50,838 nucleotides of DNA from Bradyrhizobium sp. CER78 (GTDB lineage Bacteria > Pseudomonadota > Alphaproteobacteria > Rhizobiales > Xanthobacteraceae). Below are positions 43,505 to 50,838 of the stretch, piece by piece. A program made the position numbers and the translations under genes. The notes under the pieces were generated by a model. It saw only the letters and a list, made by a program, of their open reading frames with translations. It had not been told where the DNA came from and ran no database searches. Location of the stretch: positions 1 through 50,838 of the forward strand of contig NZ_JARVWP010000030.1 in the NCBI RefSeq assembly GCF_029846235.1. Reading direction: 5' to 3'. Within the stretch, counting starts at the first letter, position 1. Every line of letters begins with the position of its first letter.

Positions 43505-43903
43505 CTAGTTCAGCACCCTCTTCCCGTCCGGGCTCGGGCTGTCCAGCGAGAACGTCGGCACGTCGATCTCGAACCGCTCGCCGGCTTCGGTGACCATCTG
43601 GTAGCTGCCGGTCATGAAGCCGGAGGCGGTCGGCAGCGGCACGCCGCTGGTGTATTCGAAGCGTTCGCCGGGCGCGAGCACCGGCTGCTCGCCGACCACG
43701 CCCTCGCCACGCACCTCCTGGCGGCGGCCGGTGGCGTCGGTGATGATCCAGTGCCGCGTCCGCAGCTGCACCGTTTCCGGGCCGGAATTGACGATCACGA
43801 TCCTGTACGACCAGAAATACTCGCGCCGGTCGACCGACGAGCGCTCGGGCATGAAGTTCGGCTCGACGGTGACTTCGATCTGGCGGGTAATGGCGCGGTA
43901 CAT
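43505..43903 (-). CDS. apaG: Co2+/Mg2+ efflux protein ApaG
   Basis: ApaG of 132 residues, an FnIII-like beta protein. The family-typical MYRAITRQIEVTVEPNF start at 43903 is chosen over the ATG three residues upstream. The core WSYRIVIVNSGPETVQLRTRHWIITDATGR and GEGVVGEQPVLAPGERFEYTSG are highly conserved, with GSYQMV near the end. Function in metal resistance is known only by mutant phenotype; molecular action is unclear. It is convergent with the giant kinase gene. Confidence 0.93.
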   Translation of the reverse strand: MYRAITRQIEVTVEPNFMPERSSVDRREYFWSYRIVIVNSGPETVQLRTRHWIITDATGRRQEVRGEGVVGEQPVLAPGERFEYTSGVPLPTASGFMTGSYQMVTEAGERFEIDVPTFSLDSPSPDGKRVLN

Positions 43904-44103
43904 ACGGCTCAATCCGATGGTCCTGGTGCGTGATCTGATTTCGACCGGATCACGCTCAATCAGGGTGCCATCATAGCCAATTGGTCAGCCGGAACCAATC
44001 GCCTGCCGGGCTGTGAAAACCCGGCCCCGTGGACGGTCCGTTCATCGCGGTTTCAACATAGTTCCGCTCTAAAGCGCGGCCGCATGTCGCCGCACTCTGC
44101 GCT

Positions 44104-44131
44104 TTGTCGGCAAGTCGCGGACCGATATTAT
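44104..44131 (+). promoter_or_regulatory. Putative opgC promoter
   Basis: TTGTCG (44104-44109), a 16-base spacer and TATTAT (44126-44131) precede the opgC ATG by about 45 bases. This is the best promoter-like sequence in the 273-base apaG-opgC gap, which otherwise holds nothing I recognise. Confidence 0.4.
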
Positions 44132-44176
44132 CTTTTCAGCACGGCATGCGGGCGTCCGCAGCTGACACGGTGTTTG

Positions 44177-45424
44177 ATGAGCTCGATTGCCGATCCCATA
44201 GCCGGTTCGCCGGTGGCTGACGCCAAAGCCGAGGCGAAGGTTGCAGCGGCGGCGCCCGCGATCACGCTGCCGGCGACCGGCGAGCGTGAGCTGCGGCTCG
44301 ATCTGTTCCGCGGGCTCGCGCTGTGGCTGATCTTCATCGATCATCTGCCGACCAATCTTTTGACCTGGCTGACGATCCGCAATTACGGCTTCTCCGACGC
44401 CACCGAGATCTTCATCTTCATCTCCGGCTACACCGCGGCCTTTGTCTATGGCCGCGCGATGCTGGAGGGCGGCTTCGTGATCGCGACCGCGCGCATCCTG
44501 CGCCGGGTCTGGCAGATCTATGTCGCGCACGTCTTCCTGTTCACGATCTTCCTCGCCGAGATCTCCTATGTCGCGACCTCGTTCGAGAACCCGCTCTATT
44601 CCGAAGAGATGGGGATCATGGACTTCCTCAAGCAGCCTGACGTCACCATCGTGCAGGCGCTGCTGCTGCGCTTCCGCCCGGTCAACATGGACGTGCTGCC
44701 GCTTTACATCGTCTTGATGCTGTTCTTGCCGCTGATCCTGTGGCTGATGAAATGGAAGCCCGACGTCACGCTCGGCCTGTCGGTCTTGCTCTACGCGCTG
44801 ACCTGGCAGTTCGATCTCTATCTGTCGGCCTATCCGAACGGCTTCTGGGCGTTCAATCCGTTCGCCTGGCAATTGCTGTTCGTGTTCGGCGCCTGGTGCG
44901 CACTCGGCGGCGCGCGGCGGATGTCGCGCATCCTGTCGTCGAACATCACGATGTGGATCTGCATCGCCTATCTCGTCGCGGCGTTCTTCGTGACCCTGAC
45001 CTGGTATGTGCCGCAGCTCGGCCACATCATGCCGAAGGTGATCGAGCAGTGGATGTATCCGATCAACAAGACCGACCTCGACGTGCTGCGGTTCGCGCAT
45101 TTCCTGGCGCTCGCAGCCCTCACCGTGCGCTTCCTGCCCCGGGATTGGCCGGGGTTGAAATCGCGCTGGCTGCGACCATTGATCCTGTGTGGCCAGCATT
45201 CGCTTGAGATATTCTGTCTCGGGGTTTTCCTCGCCTTTGCCGGTCACTTCGTGCTGGCCGAAGTCTCCGGCGGTGCAGCATTGCACGCCTTGATCAGCGT
45301 CTGCGGCATCCTCATCATGTGGGGCATGGCGTGGATTATTTCGTGGTACAAGCACTCCGCCGACAAAGGCGCCTCGAAAAAAGGTGCCACCGGCAACGCC
45401 GATCTGGCGGGAGGGGGAGCATGA
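44177..45424 (+). CDS. opgC: OpgC family membrane protein (glucan succinylation)
   Basis: Integral membrane acyltransferase of 415 residues with about ten transmembrane segments. The N-terminal block ELRLDLFRGLALWLIFIDHLPTN has the conserved arginine-x-D and H-D-L-like pattern of OpgC. SDATEIFIFISGYTAAFVYG and VLPLYIVLMLFLPLILWLM continue the family pattern. OpgC proteins add succinyl groups to osmoregulated periplasmic glucans. The ATG at 44177 follows the promoter-like motif and begins a polar N-terminal tail of about 38 residues. Its stop overlaps the next start as ATGA. Confidence 0.88.
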   Translation: MSSIADPIAGSPVADAKAEAKVAAAAPAITLPATGERELRLDLFRGLALWLIFIDHLPTNLLTWLTIRNYGFSDATEIFIFISGYTAAFVYGRAMLEGGFVIATARILRRVWQIYVAHVFLFTIFLAEISYVATSFENPLYSEEMGIMDFLKQPDVTIVQALLLRFRPVNMDVLPLYIVLMLFLPLILWLMKWKPDVTLGLSVLLYALTWQFDLYLSAYPNGFWAFNPFAWQLLFVFGAWCALGGARRMSRILSSNITMWICIAYLVAAFFVTLTWYVPQLGHIMPKVIEQWMYPINKTDLDVLRFAHFLALAALTVRFLPRDWPGLKSRWLRPLILCGQHSLEIFCLGVFLAFAGHFVLAEVSGGAALHALISVCGILIMWGMAWIISWYKHSADKGASKKGATGNADLAGGGA

Positions 45425-46194
45425 AGTCCGCGCGGACGATGCTGGGCCTGATGTTGCTGGCCGCCACTTTGGCGGCGGCGCCCGCGCGCGCCGGCGACAC
45501 CCCCGAGCCCGCACCACCGGCACCGCCTTGCGACGTGCCCGCCTATCTCCTGGCGAGCGAGAGCTCGCTGCCGAAGGTTACCGATGCGGTGAAGGCCAAT
45601 CAGCCGCTCAACGTGCTGGTGGTGGGCAGCCGCTCCTCGACCATCCCCGGCAACGAGGCGAGTGCCTATCCGGCCACGCTGCAGGCGGCGCTGAAAGAGG
45701 CGTTTCCGGCGGCAACCATCGATTTATCCGTAGAATTACAGGCAAAAAGCACCGCCGAAGAGACCGCGGGAGCCCTTGTTAAGCTTGTTGAGGCAAAAAA
45801 GCCTACTTTGGTTATCTGGCAGACCGGAACGGTCGATGCTATGCGAGCGGTCGATCCCGACGACTTCCGTACCGCCATCAACGAAGGCGTTGTTGCGCTG
45901 CGGGGCGCCGGGGCAGACGTGGTGCTGGTCAATCTGCAATACAGCCCGCGCACGGAGACGATGATCTCTGCACCGCCATATCTCGACAATATCAAGGTGG
46001 TGGCGCAGCAGCACGACGTTCCGCTGTTCGACCGGTTCGCGATCATGAAGCAATGGAGCGACGCCGGATATTTTGACCTGTTCAGCACCGCGCATGGTGT
46101 CGACCTGGCCAAGAAGGTTCATGCCTGTCTCGGCCGCGCACTGGCGAAATTCGTGATTGATGCGGCCCATCTGGGCTCGGTGCAGCAGAATTAG
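45421..46194 (+). CDS. SGNH/GDSL-like protein with degenerate catalytic blocks
   Basis: Exported protein of 257 residues with a signal peptide (MKSARTMLGLMLLAATLAAAPARA|G). It is paralogous to the next gene product: VLVVGSRSSTIPGNEASAYP corresponds to the SGNH block I, IWQTGTVDAMRAVDP to block III and LFSTAHGVDLAKKVHACLG to block V. The usual G-x-N of block III reads GTV and the aspartate of the D-x-x-H block is replaced, so it may be catalytically weak or a structural partner. It overlaps opgC by four bases and sits in one operon with it. Confidence 0.8.
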   Translation: MKSARTMLGLMLLAATLAAAPARAGDTPEPAPPAPPCDVPAYLLASESSLPKVTDAVKANQPLNVLVVGSRSSTIPGNEASAYPATLQAALKEAFPAATIDLSVELQAKSTAEETAGALVKLVEAKKPTLVIWQTGTVDAMRAVDPDDFRTAINEGVVALRGAGADVVLVNLQYSPRTETMISAPPYLDNIKVVAQQHDVPLFDRFAIMKQWSDAGYFDLFSTAHGVDLAKKVHACLGRALAKFVIDAAHLGSVQQN

Positions 46195-46208
46195 AGGAAG
46201 CAGAGTTG

Positions 46209-47225
46209 ATGCGTTTCGCGTTCCCTTTTTGCCTTGCCGCAGGGCCGAGCCTGCGCGCCGCGGCCGTGCTCGCGCTGCTCGCGCCGCTGTCGGTCGCGCC
46301 GTCGCGTGCGCAGACCGGCCAGGCCGACCAGCATGCGGCGCTGTCATCGGGTGCCGCGACAAAATCCGACGCCGCACGGCCTGATGCAGGCAAGCCCGCC
46401 GCGATGGCGGCCGACACCGCCAATCAACAACAGCCCGGCATTGCCTCCCAGGCGCTCGACAAGGTCAAGCAGGTGGCGAGGTCGGCCTCCGACATCTTCC
46501 ACCGCGTGCCCTGTCATCAGCCGACCGGCGTGCCCAATACCACCGGCTCGCTGCCGCATGTCGCGGCCAAGCTCGCCGCCGGCAAGCCGGTCGTCATCAT
46601 CGCGTTCGGCTCGTCCTCGACCCAGGGCTATGGTTCGTCGGCGCCGGAATTCACCTATCCGAACCGGCTCGCCGCGCAGCTGCGCCGGCAATATCCGTCC
46701 GCCGACATCACCGTGCTCAACCGTGGCAAGGGCGGCGAGGACGCGCCGGAAATGATGAAGCGGCTGCAGACCGAAGTGATCGACATGCATCCGGACATGG
46801 TGATCTGGCAGGTCGGCACCAACGCGGTGCTGCGCAACCTCGATCCCGTCGAGACCGCCAAGCAGGTCGAGGACGGCGTGGCGCGCATCCAGGCCGACGG
46901 CGCCGACCTCGTGCTGGTCGATCCGCAATATTCGCCGCGCGTCACCGAACGTCCGGAAAGCGCGCGGGGCATGGTGAAGCTGCTCGGCCGCATCGCCGCG
47001 CTGCGCCATGTCGGCATCTTCCCGCGCTTCGAGGTGATGCGCGACTGGCACGAGAAGCAGGCGATCCCGATCAACGATTTCGTCATCGCCGACGGCCTGC
47101 ACATGAACGATTGGGGCTATGCCTGCTTCGCCCAGTTGCTCGGCGACGACATCATCCGCTCGGTCGGCGCGATCAAGATCGGCGTCAACGTCCCGTCGGA
47201 TGTGCGGACCTACCGGCCGATGTGA
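46209..47225 (+). CDS. SGNH/GDSL hydrolase family protein
   Basis: Predicted secreted or periplasmic esterase-type protein of 338 residues. A hydrophobic N-terminal segment (VLALLAPLSVAPSRAQT) looks like a signal peptide with AxA cleavage. SGNH blocks are intact: VIIAFGSSSTQGYGSSAPEFTYP (Ser), LNRGKGGED (Gly), IWQVGTNAVLRNLDP (Asn) and ADGLHMNDWG (Asp-His). The ATG at 46209 follows GAGGAAG; a TTG one codon upstream is less likely. It follows the degenerate paralogue by 14 bases and probably acts with OpgC on envelope glucans (inferred). Confidence 0.85.
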   Translation: MRFAFPFCLAAGPSLRAAAVLALLAPLSVAPSRAQTGQADQHAALSSGAATKSDAARPDAGKPAAMAADTANQQQPGIASQALDKVKQVARSASDIFHRVPCHQPTGVPNTTGSLPHVAAKLAAGKPVVIIAFGSSSTQGYGSSAPEFTYPNRLAAQLRRQYPSADITVLNRGKGGEDAPEMMKRLQTEVIDMHPDMVIWQVGTNAVLRNLDPVETAKQVEDGVARIQADGADLVLVDPQYSPRVTERPESARGMVKLLGRIAALRHVGIFPRFEVMRDWHEKQAIPINDFVIADGLHMNDWGYACFAQLLGDDIIRSVGAIKIGVNVPSDVRTYRPM

Positions 47226-47261
47226 TCGGCCGGTCTCCTCTCCCGGTAATCTTATCTGTCA

Positions 47262-47402
47262 CCGTCACCCTGAGGAGGCCGCGTAGCGGCCGTCTCGAAG
47301 GGTCGACGGCCCGGCTGGTGGCCGTGCATCCTTCGAGACGCGCGGAGCCTGTCATCGGGCCGCGCTTCGCGCGGACCCGTTGGCGCTCCTCAGGATGACG
47401 GG
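47262..47402. repeat. Palindromic repeat, CGTCACCCTGAGGA family
   Basis: A 141-base element with arms CCGTCACCCTGAGGA and TCCTCAGGATGACGG and an inner CATCCTTCGAGACGCG. It matches the family at 5841-5941, 6022-6143 and 15977-16082 but has an extra insert near 47350-47383 (CATCGGGCCGCGCTTCGCGCG). It separates the SGNH gene from glpK. Confidence 0.8.
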
Positions 47403-47513
47403 TCTGACGCCGTTGCGCCCGATGGTTTCGGCGACATCGCATCGACCCAGCTTGACCTCGCCGCGGTAATCCGCTCCCTTGGCGCCTGCTACCAAGCCTC
47501 AAGGGAAACGCTC

Positions 47514-49016
47514 ATGTCTTTCGTGCTGGCCATCGATCAGGGCACCACATCGTCACGCGCCATGGTGTTTCGCGGCGACATCTCCATCGCCGCGGTCGCG
47601 CAGCAGGAGTTTCCGCAGCATTTCCCGGCCTCCGGTTGGGTCGAGCACGAGCCGGAGGACATCTGGACCTCGACCGTGATGGTGTGCCGCGAGGCGCTGG
47701 AGAAGGCCTCCCTGAAGGCGAAGGACATCGCCGCGATCGGCATCACCAACCAGCGCGAGACCACCGTGGTCTGGGACCGTGCCACCGGCCAGGCCGTGCA
47801 CCGCGCCATCGTCTGGCAGGACCGCCGCACCGCCGACATCTGCGCCAGGCTCAAGGCCGAAGGCCATGAGCCCGCGATCTCGGCCAAGACCGGCCTGATC
47901 ATCGATCCCTATTTCTCCGGCACCAAAGTCGCCTGGATCCTCGATCACGTGCCGGGCGCGCGCGAGCGCGCCGAGCGTGGCGAGCTGCTGTTCGGCACCG
48001 TCGACTGTTATCTCTTGTGGCGGCTCACCGGCGGGAGAGTGCACGCGACCGATGCCACCAACGCCTCGCGCACGCTGCTGTTCAACATCCACACCGGCGC
48101 CTGGGACGACGACCTCATCAACCTCCTGCGTGTGCCGCGCTCGATGCTGCCCGAGGTGAAGGATTCCTCCGCCCGGTTCGGCGAGAGCACGGCTGATCTG
48201 TTCGGCGGCCCGATCGCGATCTCGGGGATTGCCGGCGACCAGCAGGCCGCGACCATCGGCCAGGCCTGCTTCGAGCCCGGCATGATGAAGTCGACCTATG
48301 GCACCGGCTGCTTCGCGCTGCTCAACACCGGCACCACGCCGGTCGCCTCGAAGAACAAGCTGCTCACCACCATAGCCTACCAGCTCGGCGGCCAGCGCAC
48401 CTATGCGCTCGAAGGCTCGATCTTCGTTGCCGGCTCTGCGGTGCAGTGGCTGCGCGACGGGCTCGGCATCATCAAGCATGCCGCCGAGACCGGGCCGCTC
48501 GCTGACAAGTCCGACAGCATGCAGAGCGTCTACCTGGTGCCGGCTTTCGTCGGCATGGGCGCGCCATACTGGAATCCGCGCGTACGCGGCGCGCTGTTCG
48601 GCTTGACCCGCAACACCGGCCCGGCCGAGCTCGCGCACGCGACCCTGGAGAGCGTCTGCTACCAGACCTTCGATCTGTGGGCAGCGATGCGCACCGACTG
48701 GCCGGAGGCCAATGCCGCCAACACCGTGCTGCGCGTCGACGGCGGCATGACCGCATCCGACTGGACCATGCAGCGGCTCGCCGATCTGCTCAACGCGCCG
48801 GTCGACCGCCCAATGATCCAGGAGACCACGGCGTTAGGGGCGGCCTATCTCGCCGGCCTCGATGCCGGCGTCTATCCGGAGCCGGCAAAATTCGCCGACA
48901 ATTGGCGGCTCGAGCATCGCTTCCGGCCGGCAATGAGCGAGGCGACGCGCGAGCGCAAGCTCGCCGGCTGGGCCCGCGCCGTGAAGGGCGTGCTGGCGAG
49001 CGACGAGGGGGAGTGA
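47514..49016 (+). CDS. glpK: Glycerol kinase
   Basis: FGGY-family kinase of 500 residues that converts glycerol to glycerol-3-phosphate. The N-terminal phosphate motif IDQGTTSSRAMVF is clear. ITNQRETTVVWDRATGQ, the SGTKVAWILDHVPGAR segment, and the C-terminal LRVDGGMTASDWTMQRLADLLNAPVDRP motif are typical. Length is normal. No glpF or glpD is adjacent, so it is an isolated copy here. The ATG at 47514 is preceded by AAGGGAAACGCTC. Confidence 0.95.
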   Translation: MSFVLAIDQGTTSSRAMVFRGDISIAAVAQQEFPQHFPASGWVEHEPEDIWTSTVMVCREALEKASLKAKDIAAIGITNQRETTVVWDRATGQAVHRAIVWQDRRTADICARLKAEGHEPAISAKTGLIIDPYFSGTKVAWILDHVPGARERAERGELLFGTVDCYLLWRLTGGRVHATDATNASRTLLFNIHTGAWDDDLINLLRVPRSMLPEVKDSSARFGESTADLFGGPIAISGIAGDQQAATIGQACFEPGMMKSTYGTGCFALLNTGTTPVASKNKLLTTIAYQLGGQRTYALEGSIFVAGSAVQWLRDGLGIIKHAAETGPLADKSDSMQSVYLVPAFVGMGAPYWNPRVRGALFGLTRNTGPAELAHATLESVCYQTFDLWAAMRTDWPEANAANTVLRVDGGMTASDWTMQRLADLLNAPVDRPMIQETTALGAAYLAGLDAGVYPEPAKFADNWRLEHRFRPAMSEATRERKLAGWARAVKGVLASDEGE

Positions 49017-49140
49017 GGGGATCGGTCGCGCGGCAAACTCCACCGTCGTCCCTGCGAAAGCAGGGACGACACCGGATGTGTGGTGGGCGCCGCGCGCTCT
49101 CTATCTCTCGTGATTCGGCAAAACACCGACTGACAAATCG

Positions 49141-49226
49141 GTAACGTTGTTACGCGGCGTTGCATTGCATCTGCGCAGTGACATGTCGATATTTCCGTAC
49201 GGTAACGTGGAAACAAAGGTCGTTTA
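49141..49226 (+). promoter_or_regulatory. Upstream region of the GNAT gene with GTAAC/GTTAC palindrome
   Basis: GTAAC-GTT-GTTAC (49141-49153) is a perfect 13-base palindrome and a GGTAACG recurs at 49201-49207. The region between glpK and the GNAT gene (49017-49226) also holds a half copy of the AAAGCAGGGACGAC palindrome at about 49049-49069. A regulatory role is inferred. Confidence 0.3.
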
Positions 49227-49820
49227 ATGCTGCTGCCCGACGGTTACTCCGACATCCCTCACGGCAAGATCGCCGCCGTCGTCACACATCTGGAAATGAC
49301 CGCGCGCCCGCCCATGCGCGACGATCCGCCCGGCGCGTGGCGGCTGCGCAAGGTCGATCCACCGGCGCTCGACTGGTACCGCGATCTCTACCTCCGCGTC
49401 GGCGAGCAATGGCTGTGGTTCACCCGCACCGGGCTCGATGACGCCGATCTTGCGTCGCGGATTCACGCGCCCGGCGTCGAGCTCTACGGGCTGGTCGCGG
49501 ATGGCCGTGATGAAGGCCTGCTCGAACTCGATTTCAGCGTAGCAGGCGAATGCCAGCTGCTCTATTTCGGCGTCACCGCAAAGTTCATCGGCACCGGCGC
49601 CGCGCGCTTCCTGATGAATCGCGCACTCGAGATCGCCTGGTCGCGCGACGTCGGCCGCGTCTGGGTGCACACCTGCACCTTCGATCATCCCTCCGCGGTC
49701 GCGTTCTACCAGCGCTCCGGCTTCCGCGCGTTCAAGCGGCAGATCGAGGTGGCCGATGATCCGAGGCTCAACGGCAAACTGCCGCGCGATGTGGCGAGGC
49801 ATGTGCCGGTGATTGCATAG
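49227..49820 (+). CDS. GNAT family N-acetyltransferase
   Basis: Acetyltransferase of 197 residues. The GNAT core includes VELYGLVADGRDEGLLELDFSVAGECQLLYFGVTAKFIGTGAARFLMNRALEIAW, read in natural pieces, with the acetyl-CoA pyrophosphate loop G-T-G-A-A. HTCTFDHPSAVAFYQRSGFRAFKRQ is the usual closing motif. Substrate is unknown. No operon partner is evident. Confidence 0.88.
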   Translation: MLLPDGYSDIPHGKIAAVVTHLEMTARPPMRDDPPGAWRLRKVDPPALDWYRDLYLRVGEQWLWFTRTGLDDADLASRIHAPGVELYGLVADGRDEGLLELDFSVAGECQLLYFGVTAKFIGTGAARFLMNRALEIAWSRDVGRVWVHTCTFDHPSAVAFYQRSGFRAFKRQIEVADDPRLNGKLPRDVARHVPVIA

Positions 49821-49974
49821 CTCGTCATGCAGATCGGATCATGATCCGGTTGCAATGCAGCGCAGCCCATCTACGATGGTGCAAAGCGCAACCTTTGTCC
49901 TCGGCTTGGCCGCCACACTTCGAAAGCCTGGTTTCGAAGCGCGGTCGGCCGCGGCATGACCGACGAGATGACAG

Positions 49975-50601
49975 ATGTTTTTGATCGGCCAGTACGACTC
50001 GCCCTTTGTCCGCCGCACCGCGATCGCGCTGCGGTTCTATGGATTGCCGTTCGAGCACAAGCCGTGGTCGACCTTCAGCGATGCGGAGAAGGTTGCGGCC
50101 TATAATCCGGTGCAGCGGGTGCCGACGCTGGTGCTCGATGACGGCGAGGCGCTGATCGAGAGCGGCGCGATCCTGGATTATCTCGACGAGCTGGTCGGGC
50201 CGGAGCGCGCGATGCTGGCGCGTTCGGGCATCGAGCGGCGACGGCACCTGCGCATCATGGCGCTGGCGACCGGGCTCGCCGACAAGGCGGTGAGCCTGGT
50301 TTACGAACGTGTGCTGCGCAAGGAACAGCTCAAGCTGTGGGTCGAGCGTTGCGAGGGACAGATCTCCCGCGTGCTCGCGGTGCTGGAGCAGGAGCGGGCG
50401 TCGGTAGCATTGCCATATTGGCTCGGCGATCGCATCGGCCATGCCGACATCGCGGTGGCCTGCGCGCTGCGCTTCACCGGCGAGGCGCATCCGCATCTGT
50501 TCGATGCGCGCTATCCGGCGCTGCAAGCGCACGCCGCGCGCTGCGAGGCGCTGCCGCCGTTCCAGGATATCGTGCAGCCGCTGGCGCCGCCGAAGGGGTA
50601 G
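49975..50601 (+). CDS. Glutathione S-transferase family protein
   Basis: Cytosolic GST-type protein of 208 residues. The thioredoxin-like N-terminal domain has YDSPFVRRTAIALRFYGLPFEHKPW and NPVQRVPTLVLDDGEALIESGAILDYLDE, with S-P-F as the likely catalytic serine region and the cis-proline VPTL and ES glutathione site. The helical C-terminal domain follows (HADIAVACALRFTGEAHP). Substrate is unknown. Confidence 0.9.
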   Translation: MFLIGQYDSPFVRRTAIALRFYGLPFEHKPWSTFSDAEKVAAYNPVQRVPTLVLDDGEALIESGAILDYLDELVGPERAMLARSGIERRRHLRIMALATGLADKAVSLVYERVLRKEQLKLWVERCEGQISRVLAVLEQERASVALPYWLGDRIGHADIAVACALRFTGEAHPHLFDARYPALQAHAARCEALPPFQDIVQPLAPPKG

Positions 50602-50620
50602 GGGGACGGCTCCATCTACT

Positions 50621-50724
50621 CGTCATTCCGGGGCTCGCCAAGGCGAGAACCCGGAATCCATCGGGCCGCATGATGCTTGGAGGAATGGATTCCGGGCTCT
50701 CGCTTCGCGAGCCCCGGAATGACG
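50621..50724. repeat. Palindromic repeat, CGTCATTCCGGGGCTCGC family
   Basis: A 104-base inverted repeat with outer arms CGTCATTCCGGGGCTCGC and GCGAGCCCCGGAATGACG and inner AACCCGGAATCCAT / ATGGATTCCGGGCT. A further partial repeat (GTCCTGGCGAAGGCCAGGACCCAT, about 50752-50775) follows and runs to the window edge; no gene is seen after 50601. Confidence 0.8.
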
Positions 50725-50838
50725 AAGAAATGCCGTGCTGCAAACTCAGTGTCGTCCTGGCGAAGGCCAGGACCCATTACCCCAAATCTCAATTGTTGCG
50801 CGACGCTGGGGCCGCCGTCCCGTTCGCCACTGCATGCG

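Overview
The window is a GC-rich, gene-dense chromosomal segment that looks like Bradyrhizobium. The evidence is alphaproteobacterial gene content (GcrA, a box-type aerobic benzoate locus, phoR-pstSCAB-phoU-phoB, HWE histidine kinase) and many intergenic palindromes of types common in Bradyrhizobium and its relatives. A haloalkane dehalogenase with the residues and length of DbeA points to the B. elkanii side of the genus. No rRNA, tRNA, CRISPR, prophage or transposase gene was seen.

Layout. Positions 1-5812 hold a DUF805-type membrane protein and a complete branched-chain-amino-acid-type (HAAT) ABC transporter (substrate-binding protein, two permeases, two ATPases). Positions 6401-10259 hold a glutamine-synthetase-like ligase and a Rieske oxygenase on the minus strand, divergent from an IclR regulator. 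Positions 10381-17580 hold a box locus: BoxR, benzoate-CoA ligase, an alpha/beta hydrolase, BoxC and BoxB. A TGCA-N6-TGCA site precedes boxC. BoxA and BoxD are not in the window. The transporter, the GS/Rieske pair and the box genes plausibly form a neighbourhood for taking up and breaking down aromatic compounds.

Positions 17707-24563 hold a boxB terminator, a RelB/ParE-type toxin-antitoxin pair with a phased triple operator, an SDR oxidoreductase, a polysaccharide deacetylase, an OmpA-like protein with a small membrane partner, and a tetR-dbeA-Rdx operon whose promoter carries an 18-bp perfect palindrome and is probably leaderless.

Positions 24695-32684 hold a flippase-like membrane protein and the phosphate regulon phoR-pstS-pstC-pstA-pstB-phoU-phoB, with a perfect tandem Pho box before pstS. 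A MITE-like 241-bp element follows. Next come the divergent gcrA and argD-argF pair, then hslO. Positions 37497-43446 hold a sensory cluster: a DUF6894 protein, a Crp/Fnr regulator, a stand-alone CheB methylesterase domain and, divergently, a 1179-residue CheB-CheR-PAS-HWE kinase. The window ends with apaG, an opgC-SGNH-SGNH envelope glucan cluster, glpK, a GNAT acetyltransferase, a glutathione transferase and another intergenic palindrome.

Functional names come from reading translated motifs. No database search was run.
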